DNA of 64,000 bases, from the NCBI RefSeq assembly GCF_028553745.1, contig NZ_CP067131.1, forward strand, positions 186,001 through 250,000. The letters are read 5' to 3'. The notes beneath the pieces are model-generated. The model had not been told where the DNA came from, did not search any database, and saw only the letters and a program-made list of their open reading frames with translations. A program made the position numbers and the translations under genes. The DNA is from Paracoccus seriniphilus. Its GTDB lineage: Bacteria; Pseudomonadota; Alphaproteobacteria; Rhodobacterales; Rhodobacteraceae. Shown in pieces: positions 36,796-46,061 of this stretch (its first letter is position 1; every line of letters starts with the position of its first letter).

Positions 36796-37105
36796 ACCCA
36801 CCCCGGCGTTGCGTGACCCGATCACTATTCTCTTGATCTGGGGCCGTTTTTGCTCCGCCTCGCGGCGGCTCCTCTGGCATGGGGATCCTATAACATGAAA
36901 ATTCCGCATGGAACGTATTTTTTTACGGACACGGTAATTTTTTTCAGTTAAGTTGAGTTAACAGAGGAGGAGCACCCATGCCTGGATTTGGCCCAAGCGT
37001 CATTTGCGATAGCATTCAAACGGCCTGCATGCGTTATTGCGCCTTCACATTCTCGACGGCGCCCCGCGCCTGATTCTTTCCTATCAAGACATCCGAGGCC
37101 GTCTC
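36796..37105. promoter_or_regulatory. Divergent ery control region
   Basis: 310 bp between eryA and the transporter operon. Two T7 tracts at 36918-36924 and 36938-36944 are exactly 20 bp apart, i.e. two helical turns, and would give phased bending. Between them is the dyad TTAC-N7-GTAA (36923-36937), followed by AGTTAA repeats (36947-36961). These are candidate EryD sites. A strong ribosome site GAGGAGGAG (36965-36972) leads into a short frame. Confidence 0.45.
36978..37073 (+). CDS. Short leader ORF, 31 codons
   Basis: ATG at 36978 follows a near-ideal GAGGAGGAG with 6-base spacing and runs 31 codons (begins MPGFGPSVICDSIQTACMR) to TGA at 37071. It lies 32 bases before the DUF2291 start in the same transcript. 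It has three Cys and no similarity that was recognised. The unusually strong ribosome site is the main reason to list it; it may be a leader peptide or a chance frame. No codon run typical of classical attenuators is seen. Confidence 0.35.
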   Translation: MPGFGPSVICDSIQTACMRYCAFTFSTAPRA

Positions 37106-37762
37106 ATGACATCAAGCACTGCCCCCGCCCCGAAAGCGCCGGCATCCCCGCGGCGCGGGTTGTATATCAGCGTGGCTCTGGCTGTTCTGGTGTTGGCCGG
37201 AATCGCTGTGGACACGACCGTGGTCCATATCGGCTCTGATCAGGACGTGCGCGCCCAGGCATTTTCCCCTGACAGCTACGGCGAATCCGAATTTCCCCGC
37301 ATCCAGTCCATCGTGAAGGACAAGGCGGTCGATGCCGCAACCCTGGCCCCCGCCGTGCTGGCCGACAAGAAGGCCGCCGCCGAGACCTATGGCACGCCCG
37401 CCTCGACCGGCGCGATCATGTTCGTCACCGCGCGCGGCAAGGTTCTGGATGGCAAATCCGGTGTCTACAAGCTGCTAGTCGAAGGCGTGCCCGAGGAAAT
37501 CACCCTGCGCGTCCAGACCGGCCCGGCGATCAACGGCACCGATCTGCGCGACGCGCCCGGCGATATCGCCTTTGGACAGTTCAAGAACCAGATCGAGTAT
37601 CAGGACGCCGGTTCGGGCATCAACCGCGCCATGAAGGCGGCTGTGCTGGATGGTCTGGACCTGTCCGACCTGACCGGCAAGACAATCGAGGTGACGGGCA
37701 CCTTCCGGCTGATCAACCCGAAGAACTGGATGATCACGCCCGTCGAGCTGAAGGTCGAATGA
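37106..37762 (+). CDS. DUF2291 family protein
   Basis: 218-residue protein with one N-terminal membrane anchor (LYISVALAVLVLAGIAV) and a periplasmic DUF2291 domain: DSYGESEFPRIQSIVKDKAV, GIMF-like GAIMFVTARGKVLDG and NPKNWMITPVEL. Proteins of this family are encoded beside ribose-type ABC importers, and this one opens the eryEFG-like operon; its stop overlaps the ATPase start (ATGA). Its role is unknown, perhaps an accessory of substrate capture. Confidence 0.8.
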   Translation: MTSSTAPAPKAPASPRRGLYISVALAVLVLAGIAVDTTVVHIGSDQDVRAQAFSPDSYGESEFPRIQSIVKDKAVDAATLAPAVLADKKAAAETYGTPASTGAIMFVTARGKVLDGKSGVYKLLVEGVPEEITLRVQTGPAINGTDLRDAPGDIAFGQFKNQIEYQDAGSGINRAMKAAVLDGLDLSDLTGKTIEVTGTFRLINPKNWMITPVELKVE

Positions 37763-39297
37763 GCATGTCCCAAACCAGCGCTACGTCCCACCGCGGCGAG
37801 GTCGTTCTGGCGGCCCGCAATGTCGCCAAGATCTATGGCAACGTCCAAGCCCTGAAAGGCGTGAACTTCGACATCCATCGTGGACAGGTCACCACGCTGT
37901 TCGGAGAGAATGGTGCCGGAAAATCGACACTGATGAAGATCCTGTCAGGGGTGATCCAGCCGACGACGGGCGAAATCATCCTTGATGGTCAACCGGTTGC
38001 ATTCAACAACTCGACAGAAGCGCGCGATCTGGGCATCTCGATCATCCATCAGGAGTTGTCTCTGGCTCCGAACATGTCGGTACGCGACAATATCTTCATG
38101 GGCCGCGAGATCATGGGGGCCACCGGCGTCGATTTTGCCGAGGAAGAGCGGCAGACCCGCGCCCTGATGGCCGAACTGGAAGAAGAGATCGACCCGCTGA
38201 CCCCGGTCGAGGAGTTGCGCCTTGGCCAGCAGCAGATCGTTGAAATTGCCCGCGCGCTTTCGGTGGACAGTCGCATCCTGATCATGGACGAGCCGACCAG
38301 CGCCCTTTCGGCCAGCGAGGTCGAGGTGCTGTTCAAGGTGATCCGCGACCTCAAGGCCCGTGGTGTCAGCATCGTCTATATCTCGCACCACCTGGAAGAG
38401 GCGTTGACGATCACCGATCATGCGGTCGTCCTGCGCGATGGCGCGATGACCGCCTATGCGCCGCGCGCCGAAATCGATCTGGAATGGATCGTGCGCAACA
38501 TGGTGGGCGAGAACTATGACCTGGGCAGCCCTCCTGACAGCGACCGGGGTGAGGTCGCCCTGTCGATCCGCGACCTGACCCTGTCCGATCCCGCCGGCGG
38601 CTTCAATCTGGTCGATGGCCTGTCGCTGGATGTCCGGGCGGGCGAAATCGTCTGTATCTACGGCCTGATGGGCGCGGGCAGAACCGAGCTTCTGGAAACC
38701 TGTGCCGGTCGCCTGCGCGCCAGCAGCGGGCAGATCGTTCTGGAAGGCCGGGAAATCTCTCATCTGTCGATTGCCGAACGCATTGCGCGCGGGCTTGCAT
38801 TGGTGCCCGAGGATCGCCAACGCGACGGTCTGGTGCAGACCATGTCGGTGGGTGAAAACCTGTCACTGGCCTCGATCTCGCGCTTCACCAAGGGTCTGTT
38901 CACGCAGAAGCGGCTTGAGCGCAAGCTGATCGAGGACAGCATTCGCGAAGTCACCGTCAAGACCGCGGGCGGACAGGCGGCCATCGGATCGCTTTCTGGC
39001 GGCAACCAGCAAAAGGTCGTCATCGGCAAGATGCTGGCCACCCGGCCACGCGTGATCATGTTGGACGAACCGTCACGCGGGATCGACATCGGCGCCAAGG
39101 CCGAGGTGTTCCGGCTGCTGGCCGAGGGCGCGAAAAACGGTCTGGCCGTCATCTATTCGACCTCCGAAGTCAGCGAATGCCTGTCCATCGCGCATCGGAT
39201 CATCGTCATGCACAAGGGCCGCATTTCGGCCGAATTCGATTCCACCGTCTCCAAGGAAAAGATCATGGCCGCCTCGGGCGAGTCCGTGGCCGCCTGA
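37759..39297 (+). CDS. eryE: Ribose-type ABC transporter ATPase, EryE-like
   Basis: Duplicated ATPase of 512 residues energising import of a polyol, probably erythritol. First domain: Walker A GENGAGKSTLMK, signature LGQQQIVEIARAL, Walker B ILIMDEPTSAL. Second domain: degenerate Walker A GLMGAGRTELLE, signature LSGGNQQKVVIGKML, Walker B VIMLDEPSRGIDIGAK. This is the usual RbsA/XylG pattern. It is divergent from eryABCD, as in rhizobia where eryEFG import erythritol; the ligand assignment is by context. Confidence 0.85.
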   Translation: MSMSQTSATSHRGEVVLAARNVAKIYGNVQALKGVNFDIHRGQVTTLFGENGAGKSTLMKILSGVIQPTTGEIILDGQPVAFNNSTEARDLGISIIHQELSLAPNMSVRDNIFMGREIMGATGVDFAEEERQTRALMAELEEEIDPLTPVEELRLGQQQIVEIARALSVDSRILIMDEPTSALSASEVEVLFKVIRDLKARGVSIVYISHHLEEALTITDHAVVLRDGAMTAYAPRAEIDLEWIVRNMVGENYDLGSPPDSDRGEVALSIRDLTLSDPAGGFNLVDGLSLDVRAGEIVCIYGLMGAGRTELLETCAGRLRASSGQIVLEGREISHLSIAERIARGLALVPEDRQRDGLVQTMSVGENLSLASISRFTKGLFTQKRLERKLIEDSIREVTVKTAGGQAAIGSLSGGNQQKVVIGKMLATRPRVIMLDEPSRGIDIGAKAEVFRLLAEGAKNGLAVIYSTSEVSECLSIAHRIIVMHKGRISAEFDSTVSKEKIMAASGESVAA

Positions 39298-39323
39298 TGG
39301 ACGAGAGCCAGAGAGTAAACATC

Positions 39324-40361
39324 ATGTCGGACACCACCGCCGCACGCCCCACCGACAAGAAGCGCGATTTCAATATCGCGCGGCTGTTGCTGGAAGGCCG
39401 GGCATTCTTTGCATTGATCGCAATCATTGTCGTCTTTTCAATCCTGTCACCCAACTATTTCACGGTCGGAAACTTTCTGATCATGGCCAGCCATGTGGCG
39501 ATCTATGGCATTCTGGCCATCGGCATGCTGCTGGTGATCCTGAATGGCGGCATCGACCTGTCGGTGGGATCCATTCTTGCCTTTGCAGGGGTCGCAGCCG
39601 GGGCCATGATGCAGGGTATCGAGATTCAGGCCATGGGCGTGATCCTCTATCCGCCAGTCTGGGCTGTGGTCGTGCTGACCTGCCTGCTGGGCGCATTGGT
39701 CGGGGCCGTCAACGGCGTGCTGATCGCGATCTTCAAGGTTCCGGCCTTCGTGGCAACCCTTGGCGTGATGTATGTTGCGCGGGGCATTGCCCTGCTGATG
39801 ACGAACGGGCTGACCTACAACAATCTGTCTGGCCGCCCCGAGTTGGGAAATACCGGCTTTGACTGGCTGGGCTTCAACCGGATTGCGGGGGTGCCGATCT
39901 CGGTCATCGTATTGGCCCTGCTGGCGGTTCTGGGCGGGCTGATGCTGTCTCGTTCCTCGTTCGGGCGCTGGCTCTATGCCTCGGGCGGCAACGAGCGTGC
40001 CGCCGAACTGTCAGGCGTTCCGACGCGGCGGGTCAAGATCACTGTCTATACGTTGTCAGGCATGTTGTCTGCCATCGCGGGTCTGGTCCTGGCCTCGCAG
40101 CTGACCTCTGCCGGACCAACCGCCGGTGTCACCTATGAGTTGACCGCAATCGCTGCCGTCGTCATTGGCGGCGCGGCACTGACCGGCGGTCGCGGCACCA
40201 TGCGCGGCACCATGCTGGGCGCTTTCGTGATCGGCTTTCTGTCGGACGGTCTGGTGATCATCGGAGTGTCCTCCTACTGGCAAACCGTCTTTACCGGCGC
40301 GGTCATCGTTCTGGCCGTCCTGATGAATTCGCTTCAATATGGCGGGTCCCGCAAATCCTGA
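39324..40361 (+). CDS. eryF: Ribose-type ABC transporter permease, EryF-like
   Basis: Permease of about 345 residues (ATG at 39324, MSDTTAARPTDKK; an ATG at 39297 overlapping the ATPase stop is an alternative). Hydrophobic helices include FFALIAIIVVFSILSPNYF and VAIYGILAIGMLLVILNGG, followed by the family block GIDLSVGSILAFAGVAAGAM, and NGVLIAIFKVPAFVATLGVM. It forms the membrane channel of the importer with its neighbours. Confidence 0.85.
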   Translation: MSDTTAARPTDKKRDFNIARLLLEGRAFFALIAIIVVFSILSPNYFTVGNFLIMASHVAIYGILAIGMLLVILNGGIDLSVGSILAFAGVAAGAMMQGIEIQAMGVILYPPVWAVVVLTCLLGALVGAVNGVLIAIFKVPAFVATLGVMYVARGIALLMTNGLTYNNLSGRPELGNTGFDWLGFNRIAGVPISVIVLALLAVLGGLMLSRSSFGRWLYASGGNERAAELSGVPTRRVKITVYTLSGMLSAIAGLVLASQLTSAGPTAGVTYELTAIAAVVIGGAALTGGRGTMRGTMLGAFVIGFLSDGLVIIGVSSYWQTVFTGAVIVLAVLMNSLQYGGSRKS

Positions 40362-40461
40362 CCCGTCACCCCATTCCCGCCCGGCGGCGCCTTACAAGAC
40401 CGTCGGGCGGAAAGCCTGCCAGATCCATGGCAGTTCCACCAACCCAAGGGAGAGAAACCAA

Positions 40462-41409
40462 ATGTTCAAACTGACGCGCCGCACATTGCTGGCTGCCGCT
40501 GCAACCATCCCGCTGATGGCCGGTTCCGCATGGGCCGATGGCCTGATTTCGATCATCGTGAATGATCCGGCAAACCCCTATTGGTTCACCGAGGGCGAGA
40601 TCGCGAAGAAAACCGCCGAAGAACTGGGTTACTCTGCCAATGTTGCCGCCCATAAAGGCGACACCAATGCCGAAAGCACGCTGGTCGATACCGCCATCAC
40701 CAATAAATCGGTGGCGATCATTCTGGATCCGGCCAATGCTGACGGTTCGGTCGGCGCCGTCAAGAAGGCCGTCGACGCAGGCATTCCCGTGTTCCTTGTG
40801 AATGCGGAAATCAACCAGGAAGGTCTGGCAAAATCGCAGCTGGTCTCGAACAACGCACAGGGTGCGGCCATGGGCGCACAGCAATGGGTCGAATCCGTGG
40901 GCGACAGCGGCGACTATGTCGAACTGTTCGGCAACCCTTCGGACAACAATGCCGCGACACGATCGAACGGCTATGAAACCGTGCTGACGCAATATCCCGA
41001 TCTCAACAAGGTCGGCCAGGAAGTCGCGAACTGGGATCGCACGCAGGGCTATCAGAAAATGCAGTCTCTGCTGCAGGCCAACCCCGACATCACCGGCGTG
41101 ATATCGGGCAATGACGAAATGGCACTGGGTGCGATCGCGGCGCTGAAAGAGGCCGGCAAGCTGGAACAGGTCAAGGTCGGCGGCTTTGACGGCTCTCCCG
41201 ATGCGGTCGAGGCGGTGAAGGCCGGCGAGATGCAATATACCGTACTGCAACCCGTCGCGGTGTTCTCGGAAGCCGCCGTCCGTCAGGCCGACAACTTCAT
41301 CAAGACCGGTGAAACCGGCGTCGAGAGTGAAAAGCAACTGTTCGATTGCCTGCTGATCACCAAGGACAATGTCGATCAGTACAGCGCGGCTTTCGTTCTG
41401 GACCAGTAA
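40462..41409 (+). CDS. eryG: Polyol ABC transporter substrate-binding protein, EryG-like
   Basis: Periplasmic sugar-binding protein of the RbsB class, 315 residues from the ATG at 40462 (AAGGGAGA upstream). The signal peptide carries a twin Arg (MFKLTRRTLLAAAATIPLMA, cut after SAWA), so Sec or Tat export is possible. Core blocks are ISIIVNDPANPYWFTEGEIA, SVAIILDPANADGSVGAVKK and GVISGNDEMALGAIAALKEA. It is the last gene of the first importer; a hairpin follows the stop. Confidence 0.86.
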   Translation: MFKLTRRTLLAAAATIPLMAGSAWADGLISIIVNDPANPYWFTEGEIAKKTAEELGYSANVAAHKGDTNAESTLVDTAITNKSVAIILDPANADGSVGAVKKAVDAGIPVFLVNAEINQEGLAKSQLVSNNAQGAAMGAQQWVESVGDSGDYVELFGNPSDNNAATRSNGYETVLTQYPDLNKVGQEVANWDRTQGYQKMQSLLQANPDITGVISGNDEMALGAIAALKEAGKLEQVKVGGFDGSPDAVEAVKAGEMQYTVLQPVAVFSEAAVRQADNFIKTGETGVESEKQLFDCLLITKDNVDQYSAAFVLDQ

Positions 41410-41421
41410 GACCATCTTGGC

Positions 41422-41446
41422 GGAACGCGGCCCGGCGCCGCGTTCC
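41422..41446 (+). terminator. GC-rich hairpin after the binding protein gene
   Basis: Perfect 10-bp stem GGAACGCGGC/GCCGCGTTCC with loop CCGGC, 12 bases after the eryG-like stop. There is no T tract, so it more likely protects the 3' end of the abundant binding-protein mRNA or gives partial termination before the downstream kinase. Confidence 0.5.
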
Positions 41447-41572
41447 TGCCCCGCGACGAACCGACCACCATCGCAGTTTACACGGACCTCAGCCTGCCGG
41501 CACAATGCCAGCGGGATAAGGATTGATGTGCCCGCACTACCCCTGTGACACCCGCATGCAAGGACCAGTCCC

Positions 41573-43096
41573 ATGCCCCTGCTGTTAGGCATCGACAATG
41601 GATTGACCGTCACCAAGGCGGTGATCTTTGACGAAACCGGCCAGCCGATTTCCATCGCGCGCCGCCGCGTTGCGCAATCCATGCCTCGGCCACGACATGT
41701 CGAGCGCGACATGGACGACCTGTGGACGCAAACCGCTGCCGCCATTGCCGAGGCCATTGCCAACTGCCCCCGTCCGGCCAGCGAGATACTTGCCGTTGCC
41801 GCCACCGCCCATGGCGACGGGGTGTATCTTCTGGATGAACGGCGCCGCCCGCTAGGCCCCGGCATCCTGTCGCTGGACAGTCGCGCCGCCGAGATCGCGG
41901 CCCACTGGGACACTGACGGCACCGCCGACACCGCCTTGCAGCGCACGGGTCAAACCCCGCATGCCTCGGCTCCCTCGGCCTTGCTGGCATGGATCCGCGA
42001 TCACGATCCGCAGCGATTCAGCCGGATCGCCCATGTCCTGGCCTGCAAGGACTGGCTGCGGTTCTGCCTGACCGGAGAGATCGCCACCGATCTGACCGAG
42101 GCCAGCACATCCTTCACGGATGTAGAGACTCAGGTCTTTGCCAAGGACATCCTGCCGATTTTCGGCCTGGCGCAACTGGAGGGTGCCCTGCCGCCCATAC
42201 TGAATCCTTCCGACATCGCAGGATATGTGACGCCACATGCCGCGCAGGCCACCGGACTGGTCGCCGGCACCCCCGTCGCTGCAGGGCTGCATGATGTGAC
42301 AGCATCATCTCTTGGCGCGGGCGGCTATGGCCACGGGCGCATTGCGATCGTAGCGGGAACCTATTCGATCAATGAAACCGTCTCGGCAGCGCCCCATACT
42401 GACAAACGCTGGTTCTGCCGCAACGGGCTGAGCAGGGGCGAATGGAACAATATGTCCATCTCACCGGCCTCGGCTGCGAATTACGACTGGTTCCTGGATA
42501 CGTTCTGCCAGACCGACAAGCACGCCGCCGAGGCCGCCGGCCGGTCACTGCATGTCGACATCATCCCCGAGATCCAGCAGGCGATGGCCCAACCCTCGAC
42601 AGCGATCTTTCATCCCTTCCTCTTCGGTTCTCCCATGGGGGCCGATGCCAGCGCGGCGTTCTTCGGGCTGCGTGGTTGGCAGGATCGCGGTCAGGCCCTG
42701 CGCGCGGTGATCGAGGGCATCGCCTTCAACCATCGCATCCATGTCGATGCACTGCGTGAGGGCTTTGCTCCGGATTCTGCTGTTCTGACCGGAGGAATAT
42801 CTCGCAGCCCATTGTTTTCACAAATTTTTGCAGATGTTCTTCAGATTCCCGTTGAGGTCACTGACACCGATGAGGCTGCGGCCTGGGGTGCCGCCCTTTG
42901 CGCCGGCGTGGCGGCCGGGATTTTCACGGATTGCGCTGATGAGCCGCGCGATCTGAAACAACTGACCAAGACCTATATCCCTGACCCCACCCGCAGCGCC
43001 CGGCTTGACCGGCGCTATGAGATCTTTCTGGATCTGGCAAAGGTATTAGAGCCCATCTGGCCTCGTATCGAGGCACTGGGCGGAGAGAAGCAATGA
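41573..43096 (+). CDS. FGGY carbohydrate kinase, second copy
   Basis: Kinase of 507 residues, clearly distinct from EryA. It has the FGGY N-terminus LLGIDNGLTVTKAVIFDETG, the substrate-side AGLHDVTASSLGAGGYGHG, and the C-terminal ATP block AVLTGGISRSPLFSQIFADV with EAAAWGAALCAGVAAG. It resembles L-xylulose/ribulokinase-like FGGY enzymes. Its stop overlaps the next gene (ATGA), a GlpD-like dehydrogenase, repeating the kinase-plus-dehydrogenase logic of eryA-eryB. The substrate is probably another sugar alcohol or ketose carried by the same importer. Confidence 0.85.
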   Translation: MPLLLGIDNGLTVTKAVIFDETGQPISIARRRVAQSMPRPRHVERDMDDLWTQTAAAIAEAIANCPRPASEILAVAATAHGDGVYLLDERRRPLGPGILSLDSRAAEIAAHWDTDGTADTALQRTGQTPHASAPSALLAWIRDHDPQRFSRIAHVLACKDWLRFCLTGEIATDLTEASTSFTDVETQVFAKDILPIFGLAQLEGALPPILNPSDIAGYVTPHAAQATGLVAGTPVAAGLHDVTASSLGAGGYGHGRIAIVAGTYSINETVSAAPHTDKRWFCRNGLSRGEWNNMSISPASAANYDWFLDTFCQTDKHAAEAAGRSLHVDIIPEIQQAMAQPSTAIFHPFLFGSPMGADASAAFFGLRGWQDRGQALRAVIEGIAFNHRIHVDALREGFAPDSAVLTGGISRSPLFSQIFADVLQIPVEVTDTDEAAAWGAALCAGVAAGIFTDCADEPRDLKQLTKTYIPDPTRSARLDRRYEIFLDLAKVLEPIWPRIEALGGEKQ

Positions 43097-44751
43097 CCGA
43101 AATTCGCGATGTTGACGTGCTGATCCTTGGAGCTGGCATCAACGGTGCAGGACTGTTTCGCGATCTCTGCGAACAGGGGCTGAATTGCGTCATTACCGAC
43201 AAGGGCGATTTCGGCGGCGGCACATCCTCGGCGCCTTCGCGCCTGATCCATGGCGGCATCAAATACCTCGAGACCGCCGAGCTGGGGCTGGTTGCCCAAT
43301 CCACGCTTGAGCGCAATCTGTTGCTGAAGAACGCCCCGCATCTGGTGCGACCACTTCCGACCGTCATTCCAATCTTCTCATGGTTCAAGGGCATTCCCGC
43401 CGCGCTGCGCACGCTGTTCGGTTCTACAACCGCACCGCGCAGCCGCGGGGCCGTGCTGATGAAGATCGGCCTGTCGATGTATGATTTCTATGGTCGCCGC
43501 CATCGGGTGATGCCTCGCCACGAACTTTGGTCCAAGGGCCGTGCGCTGAAGGAAATCCCCCCCCTGACACCGCGCATCGTCGCGGCGGGACAATATTACG
43601 ATGCCACTGTCACCCAGCCCGAGCGGCTCGTCTGGGAGTTGATCTCCGACGGGCTGCGCGCCTCACCCAAGGCCGCGGCCCTGAACTATACGGATATCAC
43701 GCAAACCGACGGCACGGATGTTCACCTGCGATCTCCGGATGGCCAGATCGCCCTGCGTCCCCGGGTCGTTGTCAATGCGGCCGGGCCATGGATCGATCGC
43801 GTGAACGAACAGCTTGGCGCGCCGTCGCATCTGATCGGCGGCACCAAGGGTTCGCATATCCTGCTGGACCACCCCGAACTGATAGCGGCGCTCAAGGGCC
43901 GGATGATCTATTTCGAGGCCGATGACGGGCGAATTTGCCTCGTCTTTGACTACCTTGGCCGCGCATTGGTCGGCTCAACGGACATTCGCGCCGATGATCC
44001 GGACAATGTCATCTGCGAGGACAGCGAGGTCGCCTATTTCATGTCGGCACTGCGCAGCCTTTTGCCCGGCCTGGACTTCAGCGAGGACCAGATCGTCTAC
44101 GCCTATTCCGGCATCCGCCCCCTTCCTGCCAGCGACGGAACCGACCCCGGGTTGATCAGCCGCGACCACTCGGCCCCGGTGGCCGAGCCAGAGGATCAAC
44201 GCCAATGGCCTGTCATTTCGTTGGTCGGCGGCAAATGGACCACCTTTCGCGGATTTTCAGAAGAAGTTGCGGATATGATCTTGCAGCGCATTGGGATAAA
44301 ACGGCAAACCAGCACGCAGCAGCTGGCCATCGGCGGCGGGCGCGACATGCCTGCCCCGGTTCACCGTGCCGATTGGATTCGCAAGGCCGCGGCGGCCACG
44401 GGGGCAGCTCCGGCACGGGCCGAGTGCCTGCTGTCGCGCTATGGCAGCACCGCGATGATGATGCTTTCCGCTGAGGGCGCGGCACCAGAAATGCTGGAGG
44501 ACGCCAGAGATTACAGCCTCGGCGAACTGGCATGGATCGTCAAACATGAGCGGGTCCGGGATCTGCGCGACCTTGTCATGCGCCGCACGCCACTGGCGGT
44601 CAGTGGTCGCCTGACCTCACGCGATCTTGCCACTATATCAGTGCTTTGTGGTGACATTCTCGGATGGAATGATGTCGAGCGCGAATCCCAGCTGAGCCGC
44701 ACTTCCGAATTCCTGGAAACCCGGCACAGGATCAAGCTGCGCGCGGCGTAA
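43093..44751 (+). CDS. GlpD-like FAD-dependent polyol phosphate dehydrogenase, second copy
   Basis: 552-residue DAO-family dehydrogenase. FAD motif DVDVLILGAGINGAGLFRDL, then GGGTSSAPSRLIHGGIKYLE, VVNAAGPWIDRVNEQLG, GSTDIRADDPDNV, SGIRPLP and GGKWTTFRGFSEE match GlpD proteins. A C-terminal extension from about 400 is the helical cap. It is translationally coupled to the kinase, so it likely oxidises that kinase's product. Either a plain glycerol system (GlpK/GlpD) or a second tetritol/pentitol route is possible. Confidence 0.85.
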   Translation: MTEIRDVDVLILGAGINGAGLFRDLCEQGLNCVITDKGDFGGGTSSAPSRLIHGGIKYLETAELGLVAQSTLERNLLLKNAPHLVRPLPTVIPIFSWFKGIPAALRTLFGSTTAPRSRGAVLMKIGLSMYDFYGRRHRVMPRHELWSKGRALKEIPPLTPRIVAAGQYYDATVTQPERLVWELISDGLRASPKAAALNYTDITQTDGTDVHLRSPDGQIALRPRVVVNAAGPWIDRVNEQLGAPSHLIGGTKGSHILLDHPELIAALKGRMIYFEADDGRICLVFDYLGRALVGSTDIRADDPDNVICEDSEVAYFMSALRSLLPGLDFSEDQIVYAYSGIRPLPASDGTDPGLISRDHSAPVAEPEDQRQWPVISLVGGKWTTFRGFSEEVADMILQRIGIKRQTSTQQLAIGGGRDMPAPVHRADWIRKAAAATGAAPARAECLLSRYGSTAMMMLSAEGAAPEMLEDARDYSLGELAWIVKHERVRDLRDLVMRRTPLAVSGRLTSRDLATISVLCGDILGWNDVERESQLSRTSEFLETRHRIKLRAA

Positions 44752-44806
44752 TCCGAGTGTAGATAATTGAAATATCTATATATTGCAATAGAATATGAGC
44801 TAAATC

Positions 44807-45829
44807 TCATGCTCTTTCGATGACATGGTGCACCTTCAAGGGCATGGCTCCGCGTGCTTGTGCCGGTGTCATGCCCGTCCAGTCATGGAATGCGCGATAG
44901 AAGGAATTCGGATCCTGATAGGCCAGCAGGAAACTGGTTTCCTCGGTGCTCAATTTTCGGTCGCGCAGATAGGTCATGGCCAATGCGGCGCGCGTCTGAT
45001 CCAGCACGGCGCGAAAACTGGAACCCTCCTCCTTCAGCTTGCGTTGCAGGCTGCGCTTGCTGGTTCCCAGCCGCAGGGCGACCTGCTCGGCCGAGACATG
45101 CCCTGTCGGCAACAGATCGGTCAGCGCCTCGCGCACTTGATCGGTAAAAGCCGATGCGTGATCACCATTGCGCAGGCGTGCATTCAGTTCGGCGGCAATC
45201 AGGCGATAGATGTCGGTGTCGGCTGATATCAACGAACGGCGTGCATCCTGCATGGAAAAGGTCAGGACCGTATGCCGACCCGGACGGATCGGGGCACCGA
45301 TGTACTCCTGATAGGCAGGCGTCACGAAGTCCATGCCGGGCAGTGTCACCTCCTGGGGCAGCACGTGATGGGCGGTGAAGGTCCGGGCCAGTTCCAGAAA
45401 GAAGATGATCTCGGTGGCGCACATGACGTCGGGCACGGCAATCCCGCCCGCCGACTCGAAGCGCACGACAAAGCTGGTCGGACTTTCTGAAAGATGCAGC
45501 CGGATCGGCGCGATCAGTGACTTGAACACCTTCAGCCGGTGCAGCCCGGTATAGATGTCCGGGCTGGCCGAGAAAGCCATCAAGGCCGGTTGAAACGGAC
45601 CTCTGGAAGCCCCCTGTCCCAATGTCAGGGCCAGATCGGTGGCATTGCTTTCGCAGGCAATCGCCTGCCATATGGCGAAATAGGTCTCGCCATCCACGCC
45701 CCTGCCCTCGGTCTGCAGGTAATCCGGGTCCAGCCCGCAGCGCGCCAGCACCTGTTCCGGTGCCAGACCAAGCAGATTGCAGCACAATCTGACATGGGTC
45801 GCGATCTTGTATCGTTCGGTTCCGGCCAT
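44807..45829 (-). CDS. AraC-family transcriptional regulator
   Basis: Regulator of 340 residues with a long N-terminal ligand domain of the Arabinose_bd/OruR type (residues 20-210) and a C-terminal double helix-turn-helix: VSAEQVALRLGTSKRSLQRK, then AYQDPNSFYRAFHDWTGMTP. It is divergent from the molybdenum hydroxylase genes with a 232-bp spacer, so it is a probable activator of those and perhaps of the convergent kinase/dehydrogenase pair. No operator could be assigned. Confidence 0.9.
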   Translation of the reverse strand: MAGTERYKIATHVRLCCNLLGLAPEQVLARCGLDPDYLQTEGRGVDGETYFAIWQAIACESNATDLALTLGQGASRGPFQPALMAFSASPDIYTGLHRLKVFKSLIAPIRLHLSESPTSFVVRFESAGGIAVPDVMCATEIIFFLELARTFTAHHVLPQEVTLPGMDFVTPAYQEYIGAPIRPGRHTVLTFSMQDARRSLISADTDIYRLIAAELNARLRNGDHASAFTDQVREALTDLLPTGHVSAEQVALRLGTSKRSLQRKLKEEGSSFRAVLDQTRAALAMTYLRDRKLSTEETSFLLAYQDPNSFYRAFHDWTGMTPAQARGAMPLKVHHVIERA

Positions 45830-46061
45830 GGGTCATCCTTCATTCCAGCCACGGCCCGATGACAGATGTCATCAATGGTTAGAGCTTTGGCGCGTTCTGC
45901 AAGTTCTGCACGACATAGGTTTGCGCTACAGTGAATTCCAGTCAGCAAAACAGAGTTGCTGCGTGGGAAATGGACGGAATGTCGCCGGTGCGGTCGCGCC
46001 GCGTGTACAGACCGGCCATGCTCGATGCGTGCAATCTCTTCAGCCAGCCTCAGGAGGTCCA

